The position numbers and the translations under genes are program-made. The notes beneath the pieces were generated by a model. That model saw nothing but the letters and a program-made list of their open reading frames with translations. It was not told the origin of the DNA and searched no databases. 14,000 bases of DNA, from contig JACPDC010000081.1 of assembly GCA_016184235.1 (NCBI GenBank), positions 1 to 14,000 of the forward strand, written 5' to 3'. The first letter of the stretch is position 1. Every line of letters begins with the position of its first letter. Of this stretch, positions 6,675 to 13,595 are shown piece after piece. Source of the stretch: Deltaproteobacteria bacterium (GTDB lineage: Bacteria > Desulfobacterota > Binatia > UBA9968).

Positions 6675-7772
6675 ATGAACAGCAAGTTCCCGACCGTCGA
6701 CGCCGACGGCCATCTTGAAGAAGTCCACGTCAATTGGAAAGAACGATTGCCGCAAAAATATCAGGCGATGGCGCCCGAGCGTCGCCCGGCGGGCAACGGC
6801 CAATCGCGTCTCTTCATCGAAGGAAAGGCCTGGCCCAAACCCAGCGGTCCCGGCCTGGGCGTCGGTGGACCCTACAGCCGCCCGCATCCGCGGCGCGAGG
6901 GAATGAAAGATCCCAGGGCGCGGCTCGTTGACATGGACAGCGAAGGGATTGACGTCGCCGTGCTCTTTGGGGGCAGCTTTGCAGGAACCATTCCGGCGCT
7001 CGAAGATGCCGCCTTGGCGATAGAACTGGCGCGCGCCCGCAATACCTGGGTGGCGGAGTACTGCGCGCAGAATCCGTCACGTTTAAAAGGCACGGCGGTG
7101 CTGCCGCAGCAGGACATTCCCGCGGCTGTCGCCGAACTCAGGCGGGCCGTGACCGAGCTGGGATTTGTCGGCGTATCCCTGCTGCCTAATCTGCGCGGCC
7201 GTCATATGGCGGATCCCTACTTTTTCCCCATCTACGAGGAGGCGGAGCGCGTGAACGTTCCCATCTGCGTCCATATGTTTCTGGGGCGCTACGGGTCGGA
7301 AGCCACGGGCACCACGCGGGTCGACAAGTTTTTTTACTCCCATCTCTTCGGTCACGTCTTCGAGCAAATGATCGCGCTCTCCGTGGTCCTGGGCGAGGGG
7401 CTGCTGGATCGTTTTCCGAAGCTCCGGTTCGTCTTTCTGGAATCCGGCTGCGGCTGGGTTCCCTACTGGTTCAACCGTCTCGACGAGCACCAGGAGGTGC
7501 TCGGCGTCCAACTGCCGGCTCTCAAGACGAAGCCCAGCGAATCGCTGCGACGCGGACAGCTCTATTTTTCGTGCGAGCCCGACGAGACCGAGCTGGCCCA
7601 TGTCGTGGACACGATCGGGGATGACTGGATCGTGTTTGCCTCCGACTACAGCCACTTCGACAGCCGGTTTCCCGGCGCCTCCGAGCCGATTGTCGAACAT
7701 TCGAAACTGGGCGACGTCTCCAAGCGAAAAATCCTCAACGACAACTCTCGCCGCCTCTACCCGCTGGGTTGA
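6675..7772 (+). CDS. Amidohydrolase 2 (ACMSD-like) family metal-dependent hydrolase or decarboxylase
   Basis: A 365-residue cytoplasmic TIM-barrel enzyme with no signal peptide. Key segments: VDADGHLEE (8-16, with His13), MKDPRARLVDMDSEGIDVAVLF (77-98), NPSRLKGTAVLPQQD (133-147), PICVHMFLG (196-204, His200), FVFLESGCGWVPYWFNRLDEH (252-272) and FASDYSHFDSRFPG (321-334, Asp324). These match the Amidohydro_2 family, which includes aminocarboxymuconate-semialdehyde decarboxylase and gamma-resorcylate decarboxylase, zinc enzymes acting on ring or ring-cleavage carboxylates. The substrate is not deducible. I chose ATG 6675 because AAGGAGGA (6663-6670) is 4 nt upstream; the in-frame codon at 6594 lies in the promoter spacer. 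First gene of a five-gene operon, and a paralogue of the gene at 9144. Confidence 0.88.
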   Translation: MNSKFPTVDADGHLEEVHVNWKERLPQKYQAMAPERRPAGNGQSRLFIEGKAWPKPSGPGLGVGGPYSRPHPRREGMKDPRARLVDMDSEGIDVAVLFGGSFAGTIPALEDAALAIELARARNTWVAEYCAQNPSRLKGTAVLPQQDIPAAVAELRRAVTELGFVGVSLLPNLRGRHMADPYFFPIYEEAERVNVPICVHMFLGRYGSEATGTTRVDKFFYSHLFGHVFEQMIALSVVLGEGLLDRFPKLRFVFLESGCGWVPYWFNRLDEHQEVLGVQLPALKTKPSESLRRGQLYFSCEPDETELAHVVDTIGDDWIVFASDYSHFDSRFPGASEPIVEHSKLGDVSKRKILNDNSRRLYPLG

Positions 7773-7785
7773 TAAGGAGAAAGAG

Positions 7786-8739
7786 ATGCTGTCAGGACAA
7801 CGATTGTCTCTTGGGTTTCTCGCGCTGGTGCTCCTCCTGGCGCCGTCTTCCGTCAACCCCGCCGGTCTTGAAAACGTCAAGATCGGGATTCCTTCTATGA
7901 CCGTGACTACAATGCCACTGGCGGTTGCGAAGGATCAAAAATTTTTTCAAAAGGAGGGGCTCAATGTCGAGATGGTCCTGATGCCCGCGGCTATGAACAT
8001 CAAAGTGCTTCTCGCCGGCGATATCCAATATGCCACGACCGTAGGCTCCGCGGTGGTGGCGGCGGTGCGCGGCATTAACACGCGCGTGGTGATGTGCTTT
8101 GTCGACCGGCCGCTTCTCGACCTGGTCGGCAGATCGGAGATCGGCTCGATTGCGGAGCTGAAGGGAAAATTAGTGGGGATCTCCTCGCGCGGGGGGCTCC
8201 ATGACGTCACGATGCGGAGCATTCTCGCCCAGTCCGGGGTGGATCCTTCCCAGGCGACGCTTCTCGCGGTAGGCACGCAGGGCTCCATGTTCGCCGCCCT
8301 GAAGGCAGGCCGCATCGCGGCCGGGCTGCTCAATCCGCCGCATAACTTTCTCGCTTACCGGGAGGGGCTGAAGAATCTGGGATTCGGCGGCAACTACGTC
8401 CGGCTTCCCAGCACCGGCCTGGTGACCATGCGGGAACACCTGGATCGCTCTCCCGATCAAGTCCGGCGCATGATCCGCGCCCTGGCCCGCGCGCGCGCCT
8501 TCGCCCGCGAGAACAAACCCGCTACCGTGGCGATCCTCAAGCGCTTTCTCAAACTGGATGACGAAGATCTGACAGCGAAAATCTACGATTATCACAGGAA
8601 GGCCGAAACGCCGGACGGCCGGATCGACGCCGCTCTCGCCGCCGAAACCGTCCGCGACACCCGCCAGGCCGAGGGGATCACGCGCGAGATCGATCCGAAG
8701 CAAGTTTTTGATTTTTCCTATGTGGAACCTACCCGTTGA
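7786..8739 (+). CDS. ABC-type substrate-binding protein, NMT1/SsuA-like
   Basis: A 317-residue exported protein. The signal is LSLGFLALVLLLAPSSVNPA (7-26). The mature part follows the NMT1/THI5-like binding fold used for sulfonates, nitrate, pyrimidines and aromatic acids: VKIGIPSMTVTTMPLAVAKDQKFFQKEGLNVEMVLMP (31-67), VLLAGDIQYATTVGSAVVAAVRG (74-96), ELKGKLVGISSRGGLHDVTMRSIL (123-146) and ALKAGRIAAGLLNPP (170-184). No ABC permease or ATPase gene is adjacent, so it is an orphan binding protein; such orphans are common in lineages with many NMT1 paralogues. AAGGAG (7774-7779) is 6 nt before ATG 7786, and the start is 13 nt after the amidohydrolase stop, so translation is probably linked. Its placement between two catabolic enzymes suggests it binds their substrate. 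Confidence 0.88.
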   Translation: MLSGQRLSLGFLALVLLLAPSSVNPAGLENVKIGIPSMTVTTMPLAVAKDQKFFQKEGLNVEMVLMPAAMNIKVLLAGDIQYATTVGSAVVAAVRGINTRVVMCFVDRPLLDLVGRSEIGSIAELKGKLVGISSRGGLHDVTMRSILAQSGVDPSQATLLAVGTQGSMFAALKAGRIAAGLLNPPHNFLAYREGLKNLGFGGNYVRLPSTGLVTMREHLDRSPDQVRRMIRALARARAFARENKPATVAILKRFLKLDDEDLTAKIYDYHRKAETPDGRIDAALAAETVRDTRQAEGITREIDPKQVFDFSYVEPTR

Positions 8740-8764
8740 CGAGAGCGGCTAAAGGAGGCGTCTC

Positions 8765-9133
8765 ATGGCGTTCAAGATCAACCATCTTCATATCAAGACC
8801 TCCGACCCGCAAAAAACCGTAAAGTGGTTTGTCGATAACCTCGGCGCCAAGATCGTTGCCGAACATCTAAGCGCGGAGACCGTCGGCTTCCGGGTCGACC
8901 TGCACGGGCTGCGGCTGAACGTGACGGGATTTGTCAAAGGGCAAAGACTGGAGCAGCACTTCGGCATGGAGCACCTGGCCCTGGACACCGACGACCTCAA
9001 CGACACCGTGGAAAAAATCAAAGCGAGCGGCGCGCGCATCCTGGAGCAGCGCCAGCTGCCAGACGGCCGCCGCGTCTGCTTCTTCGAGGGGCCGGAAGGA
9101 GTCCGGCTCGAGGTGATGGAGATAAAGAAGTAG
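8765..9133 (+). CDS. VOC-superfamily (glyoxalase/extradiol dioxygenase-like) protein
   Basis: A 122-residue single VOC module. It opens with FKINHLHIKTSDPQKTVKWFVDNLGAKIV (3-31), the usual first strand and helix, with metal-ligand candidate His7. EHLALDTDDLNDTVEKIKASGARI follows with His71, and the module ends GPEGVRLEVMEI with a glutamate near 116 or 119. These positions fit the His/His/Glu metal site of the superfamily, which covers glyoxalases, epimerases, extradiol dioxygenases and fosfomycin-resistance enzymes. AAAGGAGG (8751-8758) lies 6 nt before the ATG. It is 25 nt after the binding-protein stop and 10 nt before the second amidohydrolase. From context it may open, isomerise or rearrange the compound handled by the amidohydrolases; the reaction is unknown. 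Confidence 0.87.
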   Translation: MAFKINHLHIKTSDPQKTVKWFVDNLGAKIVAEHLSAETVGFRVDLHGLRLNVTGFVKGQRLEQHFGMEHLALDTDDLNDTVEKIKASGARILEQRQLPDGRRVCFFEGPEGVRLEVMEIKK

Positions 9134-9143
9134 GGGGAACTCG

Positions 9144-10226
9144 ATGCGGATCATTGATATCGACGGCCATGTGCGGGAGGCGGACGACCTCTGGGAGCGT
9201 TACTTGGAGCCGACGTTTCGTCATCGAGCCCCGAAGGTTCAAAGGGTCCCGAACGGCCAGCTCCTCTTTCTTCTCGAAGGGGACCGCTACCATCGTAAAC
9301 CGGAGGAGTCTCCTTTCAAGATAAAGCGCGACGACTCTACTGCCAATCCTCACAGGGAGCGCGGGATGGACCCGAATTCCCGCCTGAAAGACATGGACCT
9401 GGAAGGGATCGAGTGCGGCATGCTTTTTCCCTCGGCAGGACTTTATCTCCCGTCGGTCGAAGAGGAGCCCTACGCCGCGGCCCTTTGCCGCGCCTATAAC
9501 AACTGGCTCTTCGATTATTGTCGCGCCAATCCCAAGCGTCTTCTCGGCGTCGGCGTGATACCGGTCCAGGATATCAAGGCGGCCGTGGAGGAAACTCGTC
9601 GGGTAGTGTTGGAGCTCGGCTTCAAGGGCGTCTTTGTCCGGCCCAACCCGGTCAAGGGACGGACTTTGGACGATCCTTACAACGATCCCTTTTTCGCGGT
9701 CGTTCAGGAACTGGGGATTCCCCTCATGGTCCACGAAGGCTCCGGGGCCTATCTTCCCACGGCCGGAGCGGACCGCTTCCCCGGGCAATGGTTTTTTACA
9801 CACACGGTTTCTCATCCCTTTGAGCAGATGCTCGCGTGCCTGAGCCTGATCTGCAAGGGAGTCCTGGAGAAGTTTCCGCAGCTGAAAGTGATCTTTCTCG
9901 AATCGGGCGCCGGCTGGCTCCCTTACTGGCTCTGGCGCATGGACGAGCATCACGAAATCCTGCCCTTCCAGGTCCCGTGGCTCAAGATGAAGCCCAGCGA
10001 GTATTTCCGCCGCCAGTGCTACATCTCGTGCGAGCCCGACGAGGACAATCTGGGTGATGTGGTTCGAGCGGTGGGAGAAGAGCGGCTTCTCTTCGCGTCG
10101 GACTATCCCCACTGGGATGCGACCTTCCCCGGCGCGCCCAAGAAAATAGTCGACCACTCCGACATCAGCCCGGAGGCAAAGAGAAAAATCCTGGGCGAAA
10201 ATGCGCTGAGACTTCTCGGTATCTAA
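9144..10226 (+). CDS. Amidohydrolase 2 (ACMSD-like) family metal-dependent hydrolase or decarboxylase, second copy
   Basis: A 360-residue cytoplasmic TIM-barrel enzyme, paralogous to the gene at 6675. Motifs: IIDIDGHVREADDLWERY (3-20, His9), MDPNSRLKDMDLEGIECGMLFPS (75-97), NPKRLLGVGVIPVQD (129-143), PLMVHEGSG (193-201, His197), VIFLESGAGWLPYWLWRMDEHHEI (249-272), FASDYPHWDATFPG (317-330, Asp320) and the C-terminal KRKILGENALRLLGI. The YPHWD block is typical of large Amidohydro_2 groups near ACMSD and resorcylate decarboxylase. A GGGGGA ribosome site sits about 5-8 nt before ATG 9144, and the start follows the VOC stop by 10 nt. Two related enzymes in one operon suggest two successive decarboxylation or hydrolysis steps, or two related substrates. 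Confidence 0.88.
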   Translation: MRIIDIDGHVREADDLWERYLEPTFRHRAPKVQRVPNGQLLFLLEGDRYHRKPEESPFKIKRDDSTANPHRERGMDPNSRLKDMDLEGIECGMLFPSAGLYLPSVEEEPYAAALCRAYNNWLFDYCRANPKRLLGVGVIPVQDIKAAVEETRRVVLELGFKGVFVRPNPVKGRTLDDPYNDPFFAVVQELGIPLMVHEGSGAYLPTAGADRFPGQWFFTHTVSHPFEQMLACLSLICKGVLEKFPQLKVIFLESGAGWLPYWLWRMDEHHEILPFQVPWLKMKPSEYFRRQCYISCEPDEDNLGDVVRAVGEERLLFASDYPHWDATFPGAPKKIVDHSDISPEAKRKILGENALRLLGI

Positions 10227-10244
10227 CCTTCCCGAACAAACAGC

Positions 10245-11462
10245 ATGCTTCTGTCGCCGCTGCGCCATCGGGACTTTCGTCTCTTCTGGACCGGATTGCT
10301 CCTGTCCGGGATCGGGAGCCAGTTCACGACCGTCGCGATGGCCTGGCAGATTTATGAATTGACCGATTCGCCGCTGCAGATCGGTCTGCTCGGGCTGGCC
10401 CGCGCGCTTCCGCAGGTGGTCTTGCTGCTTCTCGGAGGGCTGCTGGCCGATGCGGTAAACCGCCGCAAGCTCATGATGTGCACGCAAACTAGCCTTTTCC
10501 TGGTCTCCGCCACGCTCGCGTTCTTGACGCTCGCGGGCAGGACAACACCCCTGATGCTCTATATCACGACCGTCCTGCTCGCCCTTTTCAGCTCGCTGGA
10601 GGGGCCGGCGCGCAACTCTTTGGTTCCGAGCCTGGTGCCGCGCGAACAGTTGGCGCAGGCCTTGGCCCTGAACAGCTCCCAGCGACACATCGCGGTGATC
10701 GCCGGGCCCTCCCTGGCCGGGCTGGTCTTGGCGCTTCTGGGCCCGGCCGCGTGCTACGCGGTGGACGCGTTCTCCTGGCTGGTCATGCTGCTATCGCTCT
10801 CGCTCCTGCAAACCGAGCTGCAAGAAGGCAAGGGATGGGGCGCGATCTCGATCAACTCGCTACGCGAGGGGCTGGCATTTGTCTGGGGCCACGCCGTTAT
10901 CTTCCCGCTGATGGTGATGGATTTTGCGGCAAATTTCTTCGGCTCGTCCAAGGCGCTGCTGCCGATCTACGCGCGCGACATACTCTCGGTGGGCCCGGAA
11001 GGTCTCGGGGTGCTCTACTCGGCATCCGCCGTCGGCTCTCTTCTCGCGGCCGCCGGCATGAGTCTCTCCGGCCGGGCGCGCCATGCCGGCCTCTGGATCC
11101 TCGTCGGCGTCGGGATTTACGGGACCTCCACGGCGCTGTTCGCCGGGTCGCGCACGTTCTGGCTCTCCGTGTTGTTGCTTGCGAGCGCCGGCGCGGGAGA
11201 CACGATCAGCGCCGTTCTACGCGGCACGATCAATCAGTTGAGCGCGCCCGACGAGCTGCGGGGCCGGATGGTCTCGATCAACAGCATCTTCACAAACAGC
11301 GGGCCGGGACTCGGCCAGTTTGAGTCCGGCCTGGTTGCCGCCTGGCTCGGCGCCGAACTGTCGGCGCTGACCGGAGGGCTGGCGACCTTGGCCATCCTCG
11401 GCGTGGTGGCGGCGGCTTTTCCGAACATCCGCCGCTATCAGATTGGAACCGGCTCCCGCTAA
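10245..11462 (+). CDS. MFS transporter (EntS/MFS_3-like)
   Basis: A 405-residue integral membrane protein with about 12 predicted hydrophobic helices. The start LLSPLRHRDFRLFWTGLLLSGIGSQFTTVAMAWQIYELTDSPLQIGLLGL (2-51) and loop motif GGLLADAVNRRKLM (64-77) are typical of the MFS_3/enterobactin-exporter-like branch. SSQRHIAVIAGPSLAGLVLALLGPAACYAVDAFSWL and RGTINQLSAPDELRGRMVSINSIF support this. Such proteins are mostly drug or siderophore exporters, so the direction here could be efflux of a product or toxic intermediate. The ATG at 10245 is 18 nt after the second amidohydrolase; the ribosome site is weak, and translation may be coupled. Last gene of the operon. Substrate is unknown. Confidence 0.9.
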   Translation: MLLSPLRHRDFRLFWTGLLLSGIGSQFTTVAMAWQIYELTDSPLQIGLLGLARALPQVVLLLLGGLLADAVNRRKLMMCTQTSLFLVSATLAFLTLAGRTTPLMLYITTVLLALFSSLEGPARNSLVPSLVPREQLAQALALNSSQRHIAVIAGPSLAGLVLALLGPAACYAVDAFSWLVMLLSLSLLQTELQEGKGWGAISINSLREGLAFVWGHAVIFPLMVMDFAANFFGSSKALLPIYARDILSVGPEGLGVLYSASAVGSLLAAAGMSLSGRARHAGLWILVGVGIYGTSTALFAGSRTFWLSVLLLASAGAGDTISAVLRGTINQLSAPDELRGRMVSINSIFTNSGPGLGQFESGLVAAWLGAELSALTGGLATLAILGVVAAAFPNIRRYQIGTGSR

Positions 11463-11471
11463 AACAGGGGT

Positions 11472-11489
11472 AAGGGCCCGGGGGCTTTT
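11472..11489. terminator. Possible weak terminator after the MFS gene
   Basis: AAGGGCCC and GGGGGCTTTT form a short imperfect GC stem with flanking A and T bases, between the MFS stop (11462) and the convergent mlaC-type stop (11512). The loop is tight and the T-run is only four bases, so the call is tentative. It could serve either strand. Confidence 0.3.
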
Positions 11490-11511
11490 GGAATTTAAAA
11501 CCGGCGGCGGC

Positions 11512-12117
11512 TTAACCTTCCTTGCCCTCGCGCTTCTCGCGCAGCTTCCTGAGCAGCTCTTCCAGGGAAGCGTTCCGTAAGATCCGGCTGAATTGCGATT
11601 GATAGTTGCTGACCAGGCTCACGTGATCGATGACCAGGTCATAGACCTTCCACTGTCCGCCGACGAGATGAAGCCTGTAACGAATAGCGATCGGCCCCCC
11701 TTGGCCTCCGACCACCTTGGTATCCACGTCGCCATAATTGTTGTCTATTTGCTCACGGCCGTAAACGATGCCTTCGCCGCGATACGATCCGATCTGACCC
11801 AGGTACGACCCCTCTATGAACTGAGTAAAGGCGGAGACAAACTCATTCCGTTTCCCATCGAGATTATGCCAGTGACTTCCCAGGGACCGCCGGGCCATTT
11901 CTGCAAAATCGAAGCGGGTCGAAAGAATCTGTCGAAAAAGAGCCTTGTTTCTCTCGATGTCTTCCACGCTCCGGATGGTCTGCATCACCTCCATGACGCG
12001 GTCGATGGTTCCCTGAAGTTGCTGTCTGGGGGTGTCCGCAAAGGTTTTTGGAACGGGGCAGGTGAAGAGCGCTAACGCGATCAGCCCCGATTTCAGGTAT
12101 AGGTTTCTCCCTAACAT
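11512..12117 (-). CDS. MlaC-family (Ttg2D-like) periplasmic phospholipid-binding protein
   Basis: A 201-residue exported protein with signal YLKSGLIALALFTCPVPKTFA (7-27). It matches the MlaC/Ttg2D pattern: LQGTIDRVMEVMQ (34-46), RNKALFRQILSTRFDFAEMARRSLGSHWHNLDGKRNEFVSAFTQFIEGSYLGQI, VDTKVVGGQGGPIAIRYRLHLVGGQWKVYDLVIDHVSLVSNYQSQFSRIL and a Lys/Arg/Glu tail. MlaC carries phospholipids between the inner- and outer-membrane complexes (MlaFEDB and MlaA). Neither is encoded here, so this is an orphan copy, as seen near hopanoid or lipid-export genes in some genomes. A GGAGAG ribosome site (12125-12130) lies 7 nt before ATG 12117. A candidate promoter is at 12276-12304. Function by family is well supported; the exact lipid is not. 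Confidence 0.88.
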   Translation of the reverse strand: MLGRNLYLKSGLIALALFTCPVPKTFADTPRQQLQGTIDRVMEVMQTIRSVEDIERNKALFRQILSTRFDFAEMARRSLGSHWHNLDGKRNEFVSAFTQFIEGSYLGQIGSYRGEGIVYGREQIDNNYGDVDTKVVGGQGGPIAIRYRLHLVGGQWKVYDLVIDHVSLVSNYQSQFSRILRNASLEELLRKLREKREGKEG

Positions 12118-12177
12118 GCAAAAACTCTCCCTCGCTGATATTTCCCCTCTGCGATTCAGGGGATGTGAAACGGGTAC

Positions 12178-12214
12178 CGGTGCTTGGAGACGGCTGCGAC
12201 TGCCTTCAGCACCG
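12178..12214. repeat. Hairpin in the leader of the mlaC-type gene
   Basis: CGGTGCT (12178-12184) and AGCACCG (12208-12214) are perfect inverted arms. Inside them GGAG/CTTC and GGC/GCC allow the stem to extend around a short loop. It lies about 60-95 nt before the ATG at 12117 and has no T-run on either side, so it is not a terminator. It could be a leader structure or a protein-binding site. Confidence 0.35.
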
Positions 12215-12275
12215 TTCCTTATGATGATTAGATGCGAATATGAGGAAAAAGATGCAGTAGACGCGCGCGATTTAA

Positions 12276-12304
12276 ACCATATCAGTCAACGAGCTCGGTA
12301 GCAA
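12276..12304 (-). promoter_or_regulatory. Candidate promoter for the mlaC-type gene
   Basis: TTGCTA (12304-12299, 4 of 6) and TATGGT (12281-12276, 4 of 6) are 17 bases apart on the minus strand, directly after the terminator at 12318-12352. This would give a leader of about 150 nt containing the hairpin at 12178-12214. Confidence 0.35.
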
Positions 12305-12317
12305 ACGAATTCAAACA

Positions 12318-12352
12318 AAAAGGCCCGGGCTCTTTCGAGCTCCGGGCCTTTT
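12318..12352. terminator. Strong bidirectional Rho-independent terminator
   Basis: AAAAGGCCCGG (12318-12328) with GCTC forms a near-perfect stem with GAGC and CCGGGCCTTTT (12342-12352), around a four-base loop and with one bulged T. Runs of A on one side and T on the other make it active for both strands. On the minus strand it directly follows the 5S-rRNA-like 3' end and ends the CDGSH-cupin transcript, as a terminator follows 5S in an rRNA operon. Confidence 0.85.
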
Positions 12353-12358
12353 CAAACT

Positions 12359-12385
12359 AAATCCGGCGGCGTCCTACTCTCCCAT
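12359..12385 (-). other. Fragment resembling the 3' end of 5S rRNA, copy 1
   Basis: Read on the minus strand, about 27 bases (TATGGGAGAGTAGG, then ACGCCGCCGGAT) match the well-conserved 3' end of bacterial 5S rRNA and are followed at once by a strong terminator. The bases further upstream (GCGACATTGGCCGATGCC) only loosely resemble the preceding 5S arm, and the cupin gene stops 40 nt upstream at 12426. A full 115-nt 5S gene therefore does not fit. It is a remnant or a mobile piece of an rRNA operon end. A second copy lies at 13913-13940 in the same orientation, identical over 20 of 21 bases. Confidence 0.55.
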
Positions 12386-12425
12386 ACGGCATCGGCCAAT
12401 GTCGCAGCGCAAGGCACGCCTGATC

Positions 12426-12812
12426 TCAGGCGATGATCGGCTCTGATAACGGAATGTGACTGGGAATTTTGGGCACGCGCGTCCGAGGCTTGCCGTTCGC
12501 GCCGGCGTTGCCGGCGCCGAATAAGACCAGGCGTCCCTTGCCGGTGTTGCAGAGCTGATACGGCTCGCCCGACTTGAGCAAGACGGTGTCAAATTGCTTC
12601 AGCACGTGTTCTCCTGCGGGCGTTCGCACGGTGCATTCGCCTTCCAGGACCATAAAAGTGTGATCGTCGTTCTCATGATAATGCATATCGTCCTGGATAT
12701 TGGGCTCGCAGTTGATAAGCCAGAAATACGCCAGGTCGGTCCTCCATAAGCTCAGATGGCGAATCTCCGGGTGCGCGCTGGCTTCGTCAAGCGGATTTTT
12801 CACTTCTACCAT
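12426..12812 (-). CDS. Small cupin-domain protein
   Basis: A 128-residue single cupin barrel. Motif 1 is MHYHENDDHTFMVLEGE (43-59), with His44 and His46 as ligands and His51 where the usual glutamate stands. Motif 2 is FDTVLLKSGEPYQLCNTG (74-91), in which the usual third histidine is Tyr85. With two or three His left, the metal site is non-standard; the protein could be an enzyme with altered metal use or a small-molecule-binding cupin. I chose ATG 12812 because AAAGGAG (12821-12827) is 8 nt upstream; the longer frame to 12941 would overlap the CDGSH gene and has a Lys-rich, non-cupin extension. It is 29 nt after the CDGSH gene and probably co-transcribed. Substrate unknown. Confidence 0.85.
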   Translation of the reverse strand: MVEVKNPLDEASAHPEIRHLSLWRTDLAYFWLINCEPNIQDDMHYHENDDHTFMVLEGECTVRTPAGEHVLKQFDTVLLKSGEPYQLCNTGKGRLVLFGAGNAGANGKPRTRVPKIPSHIPLSEPIIA

Positions 12813-12841
12813 GATGACATCTCCTTTCTTGGGCTTGGATT

Positions 12842-13117
12842 TCACTCCTGGCTTTTTGGAGCGGGCCTCTCCTTGGGCCTTACCAGCCTGCCGTGGGTGC
12901 CGTCGCAATACGGGCGATTCTTCGATTTCCAGCAGGCACATATGGCGATGGTTTTCGGCGATTCGAATTCGAGGATGCAGGGGGTTATGCTGGTGACCAC
13001 ATGAGAACCGTCACAGAAAGGCGGGTTCTTCGTGCGGGTGCACCGACAATAGGCGATTTGTTTCGACACCTGCTTCACAATATAGGGCTGGATGAGATCT
13101 TCGTAGGCCAATTTCAT
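12842..13117 (-). CDS. Tandem CDGSH-type iron-sulfur protein (mitoNEET-like)
   Basis: A 91-residue protein with two CDGSH iron-sulfur motifs: CRCTRTKNPPFCDGSH (24-39) and CACWKSKNRPYCDGTH (60-75). Each supplies three Cys and one His (Cys24, Cys26, Cys35, His39; Cys60, Cys62, Cys71, His75), the ligand set of a [2Fe-2S] cluster. The tandem arrangement resembles the CISD3 type. These proteins take part in redox sensing, electron transfer or cluster transfer in the cytoplasm. The C-terminal tail is basic. The ribosome site is a modest AAAGGGG about 7 nt before ATG 13117. It leads a two-gene operon with the cupin, which may receive electrons or iron from it; that link is inference. Confidence 0.9.
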   Translation of the reverse strand: MKLAYEDLIQPYIVKQVSKQIAYCRCTRTKNPPFCDGSHVVTSITPCILEFESPKTIAICACWKSKNRPYCDGTHGRLVRPKERPAPKSQE

Positions 13118-13160
13118 ATGGAGCCCCTTTCCCGGCTGTATGAAAACGCCTGTGACACTC

Positions 13161-13172
13161 GTCGCTTGCGAC
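13161..13172. repeat. Inverted repeat GTCGC-TT-GCGAC in the CDGSH leader
   Basis: Perfect 5-bp arms around two bases, 44 nt before the CDGSH start and downstream of its inferred transcription start. A loop of two cannot fold well in RNA, so a DNA-binding regulator site is the better reading. No regulator is encoded nearby. Confidence 0.3.
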
Positions 13173-13200
13173 CTGCGTAAGAGTATCCAAGGGTGGTCGT

Positions 13201-13230
13201 AAAATAAGGCAAATTCATGGTCACCGTCAA
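13201..13230 (-). promoter_or_regulatory. Sigma-70-type promoter for the CDGSH-cupin operon
   Basis: TTGACG (13230-13225, 5 of 6) and TATTTT (13206-13201, 4 of 6) are 18 bases apart on the minus strand. The promoter begins directly after the T-run of the toxin-antitoxin terminator, which insulates it. Leader about 77 nt. Confidence 0.5.
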
Positions 13231-13236
13231 GCCAAG

Positions 13237-13274
13237 AAAAAAGCCCGGCCGCCTATCGGTGTGGCGGATCGGGC
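13237..13274 (-). terminator. Rho-independent terminator of the toxin-antitoxin operon
   Basis: On the minus strand GCCCG (13274-13270) and CCGCC (13267-13263) pair with GGCGG (13253-13249) and CGGGC (13247-13243), around a nine-base loop. TTTTTT (13242-13237) follows. It lies just after the toxin stop at 13281. Confidence 0.8.
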
Positions 13275-13280
13275 CTTAGG

Positions 13281-13595
13281 CTAGCTGATGTCCAAGGCAA
13301 AACGGATGGCCTCGTCAATCTTTTGGATTTTCTCTGCCGACAGAACTGTGACTCGTTCCTTAATAAGGGACTTGGGCACGGTAGTGATATCGTCCAGGTT
13401 CACCACGCACCGGGCGGGCATTCCATCGCTCCGATCCAAGAGGACTTCCACCGGGATGTCGCGTATGGTGCGCGTTACCGGAGCAACCGTGACCGCAGCC
13501 CGGACACGGTAGGCTGAGTCCCGGCTTAACAGCACCGCCGGTCGCCGCCCTGCAGGCGGCGGCATCTCAACCCACCAGACCTCCCCCCGCTTCAT
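13281..13595 (-). CDS. MazF/PemK-family toxin (mRNA interferase)
   Basis: A 104-residue protein with the MazF/PemK fold: the N-terminal MKRGEVWWVEMPPPAGRRPAVLLSRDSAYRV carries the conserved RGEVWW start and the RPAVLLSRD strand. VTVAPVTRTIRDIPVEVLLDRSDGMPARCVVNLDDITTVPKSLI follows the family core, and VTVLSAEKIQKIDEAIRFAL is the usual C-terminal helix. Members cut mRNA at short specific sequences and arrest growth when free of antitoxin. The length is normal for the family. The start ATG 13595 directly abuts the antitoxin stop with no good ribosome site, which fits translation coupled to the antitoxin. No frame disruption is seen, so the toxin is probably active. The cut sequence cannot be predicted. 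Confidence 0.9.
   Translation of the reverse strand: MKRGEVWWVEMPPPAGRRPAVLLSRDSAYRVRAAVTVAPVTRTIRDIPVEVLLDRSDGMPARCVVNLDDITTVPKSLIKERVTVLSAEKIQKIDEAIRFALDIS

Noticed and set aside
7083..7880. 265-aa minus-strand open frame
   Set aside because: It mirrors the first amidohydrolase and the start of the binding protein, both well supported.
9018..10688. 556-aa open frame on the minus strand
   Set aside because: It is antisense to the VOC, second amidohydrolase and MFS genes, which have clear motifs and ribosome sites. High GC content makes such long shadow frames common; its composition is Arg/Gln/Gly-rich without motifs.
12359..12480. Complete 5S rRNA gene
   Set aside because: Only the last 27 bases fit clearly; the cupin coding region begins 40 nt away, leaving no room for the 5' part.
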